A program made the position numbers and the translations under genes. A stretch of DNA of 64,000 nt, taken from positions 612,154-676,153 of the forward strand of contig NZ_JABJXU010000001.1 of assembly GCF_013155265.1 (NCBI RefSeq). Direction: 5' to 3'. The DNA comes from Enterococcus sp. MMGLQ5-1 (GTDB lineage Bacteria; Bacillota; Bacilli; Lactobacillales; Streptococcaceae). Below are positions 41,681-50,272 of this stretch, in pieces; position 1 is the first letter of the stretch; every line of letters starts with the position of its first letter. Under the pieces are notes generated by a model. It was not told the origin of the DNA, searched no databases, and saw nothing but the letters and a program-made list of their open reading frames with translations.

Positions 41681-43928
41681 ATTTTTAAGTCAATTTCCAC
41701 TAATTTATCTTGCATTAGTCATTGCAGTTGTTTATTTTAATATTTATGGTAGTCATTTTTTATGGCTATTCTTATTGTTATTCTTAGTTTATCGCTTGAA
41801 ATGTTATCCTAAAAGAATTAAAATGATAGTTTTTGTTATTTTAATTGCCTTCGCTGTTTTATTTTTAGGCAGAAACAATTCAATCCAGAAATTAATTGAT
41901 ACTTCACCTTCTACACCAGATCGTTTATTGGTTCAAATGGACTCAATTCAAGTCAATGGCAATCAGCTTTCCTTGTTCGGCAAGCATGATAAGCGGATTT
42001 ATCAGTGCTTTTATCAATTGCCAACTGAGTCTGCTAAAAATTTTTGGCAGAATTATGATGGTCAGCTGCTTCAAATTGAGATTAAAGGCACGGTGGAACG
42101 GGCAGAAGGTCAGCGCAATTTAAACGGTTTTGATTACCGAAATTATTTAAAAAGTAAAGGGATTAGCCAATTACTAGCTATTAACCAAATTTCTAAAATA
42201 AAGACGATTAAAAGTAATCATCTCTTGCAGCAGGCTGCTAATTTTAGACGGAAAGTAATTGTTTACATTCAAAATCATTTTGATAGTTCGCTTTCCTCCT
42301 ATATGCAGGGGCTTTTGCTCGGTTATTTGCCGAAAGCATTTAGTGAATCACTGAGTCTTTATTCAATGCTCGGCATTATTCATCTTTTTGCGATTTCTGG
42401 GATGCAGGTTGCTTTTTTTATTAATAAATTACACTATATTTTGCAACGGCTAGGTGTGATTCAAGAACATTTAATCTATGCCGATATCCTTTTTAGTTTA
42501 TTTTATATGGTCATCACAGGTTTTCAGGTTTCGATTATGCGAGCATTATTTGCTAATTTATTGAGCTATCGAAATATTTCGAGCTATGATAATTTTGCGA
42601 TAACCTTTATCATTATTATCTTATTAAATCCGCTGGTATTAATTGGTCAATCCGCACAGTTATCCTTTTTACTTGCCTTTATTTTATTGCAGCTAAAGCC
42701 AATTATCCAAAAGACAAGTGGCTTGCTATCGACTATTAAAATAGGTATTTATGTGAGCTTAGGTATTCTGCCATTGCTATTATTTTATTTCTATGAATGG
42801 CAGCCCTTATCGATCGTGCTAACGATTCTTTTTTCTTTCTTATTTGATTATTTTATTCTTCCACTTCTCGTTATTTTATTGTTACTTTCACCGTTACCTT
42901 TGAATTTCGATTTTAACTTTATATTTCTAAAATTGGAAGAACTGGTCATTTTTTGTTCAAATTTTGCACTGAAACCAGTGATTATTGGTAAACCAGAGCC
43001 ATTAATTTTTGCAAGCATGCTATTTATTGTTTATTTTATTTTTGATGCAATTTATCTGAAAAGGCCAATCAAAAAACTATCATTTTGTTTCTTAATACTT
43101 GTAATATTTACAAAATGGTCACCCTTCGGCATCTTTGCGGTCGTAGACGTTGGTCAAGGTGATTGTATTGTGATTCAAGCGCCCTTCAATTTACAGACAA
43201 TTGTCGTAGATGTTGGCGGTAAGCTAGCCTTAAAAAAGGCGGCTTGGCAGGAGGCGATTACGACAACGAATGCCGAAAAAACCTTGCTTCCATTTCTAAA
43301 GTCCAGAGGGATTAGTCACATTGATTATTTAGTGGCTACTCATGCAGATGCCGATCATATTGGGGATTTAGCAGTAGTAGCTGAGACGATTAGAATAAAA
43401 AATATTGCTTTAACCAGTGGTAGCCTTACTCAAGGCGCTTTTAAAGCACAGTTATCGACAATAAAGCCAGCCCCAAAATTTTGTGTGGTAAAAAGTGGCG
43501 ATGCATTATTTTTTGGCAGGCAAAGATTGAATATTCTTTATCCCAGTTCTTCTACAGATGGTGGAAATAATGATTCGATTGTTTTGTATGGCAAGCTGTG
43601 GGGGATAAGCTATCTCCTGACAGGTGATTTAGAAAGTCAAGGCGAGCTAGAACTAATTACAAAGTATCCAAATTTGACCGCAGATGTCTTGAAGGTCGGT
43701 CATCATGGTAGTCAAACGTCTTCTAGTGAAGCCTTTATTCAGCAATTGCAGCCTAAAATCGCAATTATTTCTTGTGGTGCTAATAATCGATACAATCATC
43801 CGCATTTGAAAACGTTGCAAACATTAATTAAAAATCATGTTACAATAAAAAGAACGGATAAAGAGGGAATGATCTACCTTAAAATTTTTCCATTAATAAA
43901 CAATAAAGGATTAAAGACAATCAAATGA
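41673..43928 (+). CDS. comEC: Competence DNA channel ComEC/Rec2
   Basis: A 751-residue polytopic membrane protein that takes up single-stranded DNA. An N-terminal soluble DUF4131-like part sits between the first helices, the Competence domain occupies about residues 215-480 with many membrane helices, and the C-terminal metallo-beta-lactamase-like domain carries HADADHIGDL, LTGDLE and KVGHHGSQTSS. TTG at 41673 was chosen as it is 6 nt after GGAG; the frame also opens at 41661 and 41667. It appears full length, so DNA uptake may be functional if pseudopilus genes exist elsewhere. Confidence 0.93.
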   Translation: MTRFLSQFPLIYLALVIAVVYFNIYGSHFLWLFLLLFLVYRLKCYPKRIKMIVFVILIAFAVLFLGRNNSIQKLIDTSPSTPDRLLVQMDSIQVNGNQLSLFGKHDKRIYQCFYQLPTESAKNFWQNYDGQLLQIEIKGTVERAEGQRNLNGFDYRNYLKSKGISQLLAINQISKIKTIKSNHLLQQAANFRRKVIVYIQNHFDSSLSSYMQGLLLGYLPKAFSESLSLYSMLGIIHLFAISGMQVAFFINKLHYILQRLGVIQEHLIYADILFSLFYMVITGFQVSIMRALFANLLSYRNISSYDNFAITFIIIILLNPLVLIGQSAQLSFLLAFILLQLKPIIQKTSGLLSTIKIGIYVSLGILPLLLFYFYEWQPLSIVLTILFSFLFDYFILPLLVILLLLSPLPLNFDFNFIFLKLEELVIFCSNFALKPVIIGKPEPLIFASMLFIVYFIFDAIYLKRPIKKLSFCFLILVIFTKWSPFGIFAVVDVGQGDCIVIQAPFNLQTIVVDVGGKLALKKAAWQEAITTTNAEKTLLPFLKSRGISHIDYLVATHADADHIGDLAVVAETIRIKNIALTSGSLTQGAFKAQLSTIKPAPKFCVVKSGDALFFGRQRLNILYPSSSTDGGNNDSIVLYGKLWGISYLLTGDLESQGELELITKYPNLTADVLKVGHHGSQTSSSEAFIQQLQPKIAIISCGANNRYNHPHLKTLQTLIKNHVTIKRTDKEGMIYLKIFPLINNKGLKTIK

Positions 43929-44962
43929 AAGCAATTGACACGTTTAACCAAGCATTAAAAAATAATAATTATAATTTTTGTTTTTATGGCGAGGATATTT
44001 TTTATCTCGATTTGGTCTTCGAAAATTTCAAGCATCAGCTTAGCGATATAATTGATGAGACAGAAGTAATACGCTTAAATGCTGAAAAGGTAAGCTTTCA
44101 ACTCATTTATGATGAATTAAATACCTTACCTTTTTTTGGCGATAAAAAGTTAGTAATTGTTGAAAATTTATTGGATTTAACTGCGAAAAATAAGAGCTTT
44201 TTCACTGAGCAAGAAAAAAAAGCTTTTATTAATTATTTAATGAATCCAAATCAAACAACAATTTTAGCATTATTAATTAACGGTAACATTGATAAACGAA
44301 AAAAATTTACTAAAGAGTTGCTAAAGAATGTTAATGAAATTAAAGCTGAAATTCTTGATGCTAAAGAAATAAATGACTATTTGCAAGAGCTGAATCAGCC
44401 TTCTCAAATATTAACGGCGAAGCAAATTGAATTGATTGTGGCATTGAGCAACGAGCAGCTTGAGCTGGCAGTCAACCATTTTAAAAAAATAAGAGCACTC
44501 TCTGAAACGGAGTCAATTACTGATGATTTGATTTATAAAACTCAAATCAAGGATCTCGCTCAAAATTTATTTGACCTATCAAAATACTTAATTGCCGAAC
44601 AGACAGAATCAGCTTTTTCGTTGTTTTATGACCTGATGAAAGTGGCCAAGCCTGGAGAACTAATTAAGATTAACGGTATTCTGATTTCGCAATTTCGTTT
44701 TTTCCTCAGTCTTAAAATTTTAATTGGTCAGGGGAAATCAAATGAACAGATTGCTAACGAGTTAAAGGGAAATAATTCTAAGCCTATTAATCCTAATCGA
44801 ATCCGGTTTGCCAGTCGTGAAATAAAACGGGTCAGTGAGTTATTTTTAGTAAATGTTCAGCGTTTGCTAGTTGAGGCCGATTTTCAGATGAAAAGTGGCA
44901 GTCAGGATAATCAGCTTCTATTTGAAACGCTGCTGTTAAAAATTATTAATTTAGAAAAATAA
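43925..44962 (+). CDS. holA: DNA polymerase III delta subunit HolA
   Basis: A 345-residue clamp-loader subunit that opens the sliding clamp. YFCFYGEDIFYLD-type N-terminus, LPFFGDKKLVIVEN near residue 67 and QFRFFLSLKILIGQGKS near 250 are typical of Firmicute HolA. It overlaps comEC by 4 bp (ATGA), as in many Bacilli. The rpsT gene that often follows is not found here. Confidence 0.93.
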   Translation: MKAIDTFNQALKNNNYNFCFYGEDIFYLDLVFENFKHQLSDIIDETEVIRLNAEKVSFQLIYDELNTLPFFGDKKLVIVENLLDLTAKNKSFFTEQEKKAFINYLMNPNQTTILALLINGNIDKRKKFTKELLKNVNEIKAEILDAKEINDYLQELNQPSQILTAKQIELIVALSNEQLELAVNHFKKIRALSETESITDDLIYKTQIKDLAQNLFDLSKYLIAEQTESAFSLFYDLMKVAKPGELIKINGILISQFRFFLSLKILIGQGKSNEQIANELKGNNSKPINPNRIRFASREIKRVSELFLVNVQRLLVEADFQMKSGSQDNQLLFETLLLKIINLEK

Positions 44963-45065
44963 TAATTATCTTTTGAATAAGTCATTATAATTAACAATTA
45001 AATAATTGCTTGGTAAACTGAAATCAGTTGTTGAATGTAATTCTTATTTGGAAAGAGGGTATAAA

Positions 45066-45272
45066 ATGGCTAATTTGGACGCAGGTAAAATTTTTGAAGA
45101 AATCAAAGAGGTAGTTGCCAAGGGTGATTTTGATCAGGCGAAAGCATTACTGGAATCGCATAAGGATGACCTAGGTCCCTTGTTTGACCAAGGTAAAGCG
45201 CTATTAAGCAACCAAGCAGATAATGCTGAGGGCTTATTGAATAAGGTAAAGGGCTTTTTTGATAAAAAATAG
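45066..45272 (+). CDS. Small helical protein of unknown function (68 residues)
   Basis: ATG at 45066 after AGAGGG. The peptide (N-terminus MANLDAGKIFEEIKEVVAKG, C-terminus KVKGFFDKK) is predicted wholly helical and charged, with regular Leu/Phe spacing suggesting an amphipathic bundle. A frame-matching ATG at 45006 would add 20 unlike residues and lacks a ribosome site. I do not recognise the family; its length and composition are reminiscent of small stress proteins. Confidence 0.65.
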   Translation: MANLDAGKIFEEIKEVVAKGDFDQAKALLESHKDDLGPLFDQGKALLSNQADNAEGLLNKVKGFFDKK

Positions 45273-45380
45273 ATGATTTGTCATGAGCTAGTGGCAATTT
45301 ATTTGTTTTCTGATTTAGTTGGTTAGCTATGGCTAATTTCATCTTAGCTTAAAACATTACTAAATTTATAGTATACTGTT

Positions 45381-45412
45381 AAGTAAGTAACGGTTGGGTT
45401 ACTTGCTTTTTA
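45381..45412 (+). terminator. Terminator-like hairpin before the VOC gene
   Basis: AAGTAAGTAAC (45381-45391) pairs with GTTACTTGCTT (45398-45408), one G-U pair, then further T. It may end the 45066 transcript or act as a leader hairpin, since TATACT at 45372 lies just upstream. Confidence 0.65.
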
Positions 45413-45439
45413 TTTTCTAGTAAGAAGGAGCGACAAAAG

Positions 45440-45829
45440 ATGTTCAGTAATCATTTAAGTATTATGCTATATGTAAAAAATGTTGCCGAATCGATTGAGT
45501 TTTGGCGAGAATTGGGATTTTATATCCAAAGTGAGACAGAGATTGATGGTACCTTAACGGCTGAAATTAAACCGAGTGAACGGGCTGAGCTAACTTTAGT
45601 GCTTTATGATTTAGAATTTATTATGGCAAATTCACCAGAGGTGGCAGGCAATACACCGAGTATTTTATTTCAAACCTCTGATATCACGACGTTATATCAA
45701 AAAGTGGCTGCACTAGGCTTCCCAGTGGGCGAAGTGATTCATCTACCAGACGGTGGCTGCGTTTTTAATTTTTCAGATCCCGATGGTAATTATTTTGCTG
45801 TTGCTGAAAGTGAGCCAGCCATTGGATAA
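45440..45829 (+). CDS. VOC (glyoxalase/bleomycin-resistance) family protein
   Basis: A 129-residue protein of one VOC domain: MLYVKNVAESIEFWRELGF at the start and FNFSDPDGNYFAVAE at the end, with a metal-ligand-like His missing in the first motif position. The ATG follows AAGGAG. Possible roles include glyoxalase or drug binding; the substrate cannot be given. The following gene starts within its last codons. Confidence 0.88.
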   Translation: MFSNHLSIMLYVKNVAESIEFWRELGFYIQSETEIDGTLTAEIKPSERAELTLVLYDLEFIMANSPEVAGNTPSILFQTSDITTLYQKVAALGFPVGEVIHLPDGGCVFNFSDPDGNYFAVAESEPAIG

Positions 45830-46568
45830 GATTACTTCAAAAACCAATCATCGAATTAAGGCATTTAAAAAATTAACGCAAAAAAAATATCGAACCAATC
45901 AGTATTTAATCGAAGGCTTTCATTTATTGGATGAGGCTATAAAAAGCAGCGCTCAATTGGTTGTAGTTATTACGATTGAAAGCCAGCTAGACAAAGTTAA
46001 AGCCTTGATTTCCAATCAGATTGAATTGCTAGTGGTGACTGATGACATTTTGAATGATTTAACAGATGCGAAAACACCGCAAGGTGTTATTGCCGTTGTT
46101 CAAAAAGAAAAAGCAATAGTCGAAGCTTTTTCAGGTCACTGGCTAGTCTTGGATGATGTTCAGGATCCGGGAAACGTTGGCACGATGATTCGAACTGCAG
46201 ATGCTGCTGGACTAAATGGTGTTATTTTATCTAAAAATTCAGCTGATCTTTATAATCCGAAGGTTTTACGATCAATGCAAGGGAGTCACTTTCACCTACC
46301 GATAATCGAGGCTGATTTACCGCCGTTATTACAAAAAATTAAAGGTCAGCTGCCAATTTATGCAAGCACTTTGAGTAAACATTCGGTTGATTATCGAACA
46401 ATTGATACTGGCTCGGACTGGTTATTAGTGATGGGAAATGAGGGAGCTGGTATTTCTAAAGCGACTCAATTATTTGCGGATCAGCTCGTACATATTCCAA
46501 TGGCTGGACGGGCAGAATCACTAAATGTTGCAAGCGCTACAGGTATTTTACTTTTTCGCTGGATATAA
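45822..46568 (+). CDS. TrmH/SpoU-family RNA 2'-O-methyltransferase
   Basis: A 248-residue SPOUT enzyme. An N-terminal L30e-like substrate-binding part (KKYRTNQYLIEGFHLLDEA) precedes the SPOUT domain with GNVGTMIRTADAAG near residue 118, VMGNEGAGIS near 205 and LNVASATGILLFR at the end. The start is taken as TTG at 45822, overlapping the VOC gene by 8 bp. It likely methylates rRNA (RlmB/TsnR-like); the position is unknown. Confidence 0.9.
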   Translation: MDKITSKTNHRIKAFKKLTQKKYRTNQYLIEGFHLLDEAIKSSAQLVVVITIESQLDKVKALISNQIELLVVTDDILNDLTDAKTPQGVIAVVQKEKAIVEAFSGHWLVLDDVQDPGNVGTMIRTADAAGLNGVILSKNSADLYNPKVLRSMQGSHFHLPIIEADLPPLLQKIKGQLPIYASTLSKHSVDYRTIDTGSDWLLVMGNEGAGISKATQLFADQLVHIPMAGRAESLNVASATGILLFRWI

Positions 46569-46652
46569 TACTTAAATTTCGTTAAGATTCAGTCTGTTAA
46601 CGCTTTCTTTTTTGTATAATGAAGCCATTCTATGAATATTTCGAGGTAAATA

Positions 46653-47147
46653 ATGAAAGTAAATTATTGGCAAAATGATGAAGAATATCTGACTTATGTC
46701 TCAGCATTGTTAGAAACTGAAGAAGTTAAGCGATTAGATCAATTTGTGCAACATCATTATTCTACTCGTTTAGAGCATTCGATTCATGTTTCGTATACTA
46801 GCTATAAATTAGCAAAATTACTTAGGGGTAATGCACGTGCAACAGCAAGAGCTGGTCTTTTGCATGATATGTTTTACTATGATTGGCGTGACACCAAATT
46901 TGAATCGGGCAGTCATGCATATATGCATCCACGGATTGCCTTAAAGAATGCTGAAAAAATTACAACAATTTCTTTGCTTGAAGCGGATATTATCGTTAAA
47001 CATATGTGGGGTGCAACGATTGCACCACCAAAATATAAGGAAAGTTTTATTGTTACCTTTGTTGATAAATATTGGGCCATTAAAGAAGCGATTACCCCGA
47101 TTCGTCAGCGCGTAAGTACGGCTTTTCGCTATAGCTTTAATAATTAA
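46653..47147 (+). CDS. HD-domain phosphohydrolase
   Basis: A 164-residue protein. The metal ligands of an HD domain are present: H in RLEHSIHVSY, HD in LLHDMFYYDW (about residue 70) and a later H in HMWG (about 113). The family often hydrolyses nucleotides; the substrate here is unknown. The ATG follows GAGG. It stands alone, with a -10-like TATAAT upstream near 46614 and a terminator after it. Confidence 0.88.
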   Translation: MKVNYWQNDEEYLTYVSALLETEEVKRLDQFVQHHYSTRLEHSIHVSYTSYKLAKLLRGNARATARAGLLHDMFYYDWRDTKFESGSHAYMHPRIALKNAEKITTISLLEADIIVKHMWGATIAPPKYKESFIVTFVDKYWAIKEAITPIRQRVSTAFRYSFNN

Positions 47148-47155
47148 GAATTAAG

Positions 47156-47188
47156 AAGGGTAGTCAATCACTGTTGGCTGCTCTTTTT
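47156..47188 (+). terminator. Terminator after the HD-domain gene
   Basis: AAGGGTAGTCAA (47156-47167) pairs with TTGGCTGCTCTT (47174-47185) using three G-U pairs, followed by T. Confidence 0.7.
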
Positions 47189-47770
47189 GCCATGCCGACT
47201 TACTTTCCGAGAATTTCAGAATGAAATTTGGGGTGATTATTAAAAAGCTGAGAGTGCTTAGCTTGATATGCTCGGCGTACTTTTTCCTAAGTTTGCTAGG
47301 TGTTGGTCATTGAAGCTAGATTAATTAAAAAGCCGATATAACTCGCTCACAAAGTTGAGCATAAGCTTAAATAAAATTTTAATGGCGTTTTTTGCCATGA
47401 TTTTTATTTGCTTATGTCGAAACTTTGTAGTTATTGAAGCTAGATTAATTAAAAAGCCGATATAACTCGCTCACAAAGTTGAGCATAAGCTTAAATAAAA
47501 TTTTAATGGCGTTTTTTGCCATGATTTTTATTTGCTTATGTCGAAACTTTGTAGTTATTGAAGCTAGATTAGTGGTGAAGGTGCTTTTCTTGAAAAGCTT
47601 GGATGATTGTCGATAAGCAGTAGCTTAGCTGCGATTTGTCTTATTTTGGAAATAGTAACTATCTAACTGATGAGCGCTGGGAACAATATTCAGACTTGGA
47701 TGAATACTTTTTATATTTTATCTATTCCTGTTATAATTAATAATAAAGTGATTTAGGATTGGAGGTTCTG
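47189..47770. other. Intergenic region holding the tandem hairpin repeat
   Basis: About 580 bp between the HD-domain gene and a small membrane gene. Apart from the tandem 124-bp unit at 47311-47571 no gene or promoter stands out; a weak TATAAT-like sequence lies near 47733. Confidence 0.6.
47311..47571. repeat. Exact tandem duplication of a 124-bp hairpin-forming unit
   Basis: Two identical 124-bp units (47311-47434 and 47435-47558) are followed by the first 13 bases of a third (TGAAGCTAGATTA at 47559). Each unit folds as a long hairpin: CAAAGTT/AACTTTG, CATAAGC/GCTTATG, AAATAAAA/TTTTATTT and ATGGC/GCCAT stack in order around a GTTTTTT loop (47350-47427, and the same +124). No reading frame explains it. 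Confidence 0.95.
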
Positions 47771-48076
47771 ATGGCCACTAAAGATTATGTTAATATTTTG
47801 ATTATTATTATTTTTATTGCAATTGGTAGTCAGTTATTTCGCCAAAAATGGGTAAAGGTGATAGAAAATTATCGGCAAGATAATAATAGGCATAAGACAG
47901 GTCTCAGCAAGATTAAGCTAGCACATTGGTTAGGTCTTTTTATGTTTTGGCTAGCCTTTTTATTATTATTGATTCAATTTAATATTATTCATGAGGTATT
48001 ATTTGGTTTGGGGGTTATCGTACCCACTGCAGTCATCTTAGTTATAGCCAAAATATCAAGATATAAGGATAAATAG
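47771..48076 (+). CDS. Small membrane protein (101 residues)
   Basis: ATG at 47771 follows GGAGG; an in-frame TTG at 47759 precedes the ribosome site. Hydrophobic helices lie at about residues 6-23, 52-70 and 72-92, with a basic cytoplasmic loop between the first two. No family is recognised. It ends before a bidirectional terminator shared with the minus-strand genes. Confidence 0.75.
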   Translation: MATKDYVNILIIIIFIAIGSQLFRQKWVKVIENYRQDNNRHKTGLSKIKLAHWLGLFMFWLAFLLLLIQFNIIHEVLFGLGVIVPTAVILVIAKISRYKDK

Positions 48077-48091
48077 TTTTTATCTGTTACC

Positions 48092-48163
48092 AAAAAAAAG
48101 GATTGTCAGCGCCTATAGCATACTCATTTCTTGAGTTTTCAAGGCAGCCTTCAATCCTTTTTT
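48092..48163. terminator. Bidirectional terminator
   Basis: AAAAAAGGATTG (48094-48105) and CAATCCTTTTTT (48152-48163) form a perfect 12-bp stem with A and T runs on both sides, between convergent genes. Confidence 0.8.
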
Positions 48164-48184
48164 ATTGTAATTTTTTGAGATTTG

Positions 48185-48685
48185 CTATTTGTTTTTTTCA
48201 AAGTAAACAAGAGACATCGAGTCATTCATTTTTTCGATTTTTCCAGTTAATTGATAGCCCAATTTTTGATAAAGCTTAACCAAATGAGGCTCCTCTTGAA
48301 TCGTTTCTAGCTGCCATTTGGTGATTTTAGGATAAAGTCTTTCAGTTTCTAGCATTGCATTATAAGCCAGTCCTTTGCCTTGAAAATCAGGTAAAATACA
48401 AATTGGGGCAATTCGTGCAGCATGCTTTCCAACAATTACGCGAACCATTCCAACTGTTTCGTTTTTATAGATAATAAAATAGAATTTGTTATCTTCCATA
48501 TTAAATTTATTAATGATACTTTCCAATTTTTCGTTAGCAGGATTGGTCTCAAAATCCTGATATTTATCTAAAAGTGTCTGGAAACAGGCTTGATAAAGTG
48601 CTTGAACCTGAGAAAGCGCCTCTGTTTGCTGGATGGTTGTTAAATGTAGCAATATTTTCTCCTTTTGATCAAATTTTCTAGACAT
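48185..48685 (-). CDS. GNAT-family N-acetyltransferase
   Basis: A 166-residue acetyltransferase. The acetyl-CoA motif A region is RIAPICILPDFQGKGLAYNAML (R/QxxGxG/A as FQGKGLA, about residue 110), preceded by VGMVRVIVGKHA and followed by LYQKLGYQLTGK. The acceptor is unknown. It lies 27 bp downstream of the oxidoreductase gene on the same strand and may be co-transcribed with it. Confidence 0.85.
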   Translation of the reverse strand: MSRKFDQKEKILLHLTTIQQTEALSQVQALYQACFQTLLDKYQDFETNPANEKLESIINKFNMEDNKFYFIIYKNETVGMVRVIVGKHAARIAPICILPDFQGKGLAYNAMLETERLYPKITKWQLETIQEEPHLVKLYQKLGYQLTGKIEKMNDSMSLVYFEKNK

Positions 48686-48712
48686 TTGCTAGTAGAGGTG
48701 TGATAAAGTTCA

Positions 48713-49669
48713 CTAAACCTTCATCAATACTTTGCCAGTACTTTTTCCACTTTCTAAAAAGTTGTGTGCTGCTTGACCTTCTGATAAGTGGAAGATGGTT
48801 GGCTCAGAAATATTAATTTTCCCAGTTGATACCAGCTTAAATAAGCGTTGACTGCGATTTTGTCGCTCTTTAAATGAAGATAGGTAGTCCCATAGATCGC
48901 CAGTTAGGATACTCTTTGAATGTGTGAGTAAGTCAATTAGGTCGATATTTTCGGGATTACCACCAGCCATGCCAAAGAAAATCACCTTTCCCTTATTTTT
49001 TAACAATTCAATACTTTCTGTTAAAGTGCTTCCAACTCCATCGTAGACTGTCTCCAGTTTGCCTTTTAATACTGGCTGCCAGAGGGCTTTATCACGATTT
49101 AAATAGACTTTACTCGCACCGAGTGATAAAGCGATTTGCTGCTTAAGCTCAGTTGAGACAGAGCCTGAGACCTTCACGCCCTTTGCTGAAAGAATTTGTG
49201 ATAAAATCTGTCCAACCCCACCGCTAATGCCAGTAATAAAAACACGATCATCTTTGTTGTTTTGCCCAAGGTCATTTGCGAGAAAATCGGCGGTTAAGCC
49301 TTGCAAGCCGATAGTTGCTGCTTGTTTTGTATCGATTGCCGTTGGCAGAATAATCAGCTTTTCACTAGGTACTTTAACGTACTCTGCATTGGCATAGGGG
49401 ACATCTACAAAGAGCACTGACTGTCCTAATAAGCCCTTATCTAAGCCAGCACCTACCTGAACAACCTGTCCGCTTGCCTCGTAGCCATTAATATAAGGGT
49501 CGCTTGGTTCAATATGATAATTGCCACGGCGACGGTAAATATCAGCAAAATTAAGTCCAATGAATTCTGTTTTGACTAAAACAGAATTTTCATCAATAGC
49601 TGGTGTTGCTAAATCTCCGTATTTTAGAACATCACTGTCACCAAATTGATTAAAATAGAGTGCTTTCAT
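48713..49669 (-). CDS. Quinone oxidoreductase-like zinc-independent alcohol dehydrogenase (MDR family)
   Basis: A 318-residue medium-chain dehydrogenase/reductase. The N-terminal GroES-like part has FADIYRRRGNYH and GYEASGQVVQVG, and the NADPH motif is GISGGVGQILSQI near residue 147. The structural zinc cysteines are absent, as in quinone reductases. It probably reduces quinones or enones in oxidative stress. ATG at 49669 follows AAGGAG. Confidence 0.9.
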   Translation of the reverse strand: MKALYFNQFGDSDVLKYGDLATPAIDENSVLVKTEFIGLNFADIYRRRGNYHIEPSDPYINGYEASGQVVQVGAGLDKGLLGQSVLFVDVPYANAEYVKVPSEKLIILPTAIDTKQAATIGLQGLTADFLANDLGQNNKDDRVFITGISGGVGQILSQILSAKGVKVSGSVSTELKQQIALSLGASKVYLNRDKALWQPVLKGKLETVYDGVGSTLTESIELLKNKGKVIFFGMAGGNPENIDLIDLLTHSKSILTGDLWDYLSSFKERQNRSQRLFKLVSTGKINISEPTIFHLSEGQAAHNFLESGKSTGKVLMKV

Positions 49670-49784
49670 CTAGAGCTCCTTTTAAATAATAAGTTGTTTT
49701 TATACTAACAGTAAAGGCAAGTATTTATCAACTTTTTTTATTTTTTATAAATTCTTAATAAATTTATTTTTTTAATTAATTCAT

Positions 49785-49835
49785 TTGACCGTCTTAATTC
49801 TGGTTGATAAAATAGTTAAGTAAATTAACTATTTT
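49785..49835 (+). promoter_or_regulatory. marR-CDF promoter with overlapping palindromic operator
   Basis: TTGACC (49785-49790), 17-bp spacer, TAAAAT (49808-49813). The inverted repeat AAAATAGTTAA-5-TTAACTATTTT (49809-49835) overlaps the -10 and the start site. It resembles MarR-family operators (TAGTT...AACTA) and would allow autorepression by the gene at 49853. Confidence 0.85.
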
Positions 49836-49852
49836 AATTCTAAGGAGCTATT

Positions 49853-50272
49853 ATGGAAAATTCAGTATCTATTTTTAATCGGATTTACGATAAATTTATG
49901 AAAAAGTATTATGAGGCCAATCATTTTTTAGCGACACAGCAAGTCTTATCGACGAAAGATGAGTATTATTTGGATTTAATTTATACCATGACAGAGCCGA
50001 CGGCTTCAAAGTTTGCCAAAAAGGCTCAAATTTCTAAGCCAGCGGCCACACAAATTATGACTAAATTTATTGAGCAAGGATATGTAATCAAAACACCCTC
50101 TAGTCATGACAAACGGGTTAGCAATTTAACATTAAGCAATGAGATGAAGGCTTACTTTGCTGAAAGCTATCAGCTGATGGAAAGGCTTTACAATCAATCA
50201 CTCGCCTTTTTAACCGATGAGGAAAAGCAACAGCTTGAGCAAATACTCAGAAAGATTGATGGGAACTTATAA
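49853..50272 (+). CDS. MarR-family transcriptional regulator
   Basis: A 139-residue regulator with the winged helix (SKFAKKAQISKPAATQIMTKF, then SSHDKRVSNLTLS) at about residues 50-105. The ATG follows AAGGAG. Its stop directly abuts the CDF transporter gene, so it probably controls that transporter and itself through the palindrome at 49809-49835. The ligand may be a metal ion, by association, but no obvious metal-ligand cluster like that of AdcR is visible. Confidence 0.9.
   Translation: MENSVSIFNRIYDKFMKKYYEANHFLATQQVLSTKDEYYLDLIYTMTEPTASKFAKKAQISKPAATQIMTKFIEQGYVIKTPSSHDKRVSNLTLSNEMKAYFAESYQLMERLYNQSLAFLTDEEKQQLEQILRKIDGNL

Noticed and set aside
47311-47571. CRISPR array
   Set aside because: The repeated unit is 124 bp and identical throughout, without unique spacers, and there are no cas genes.
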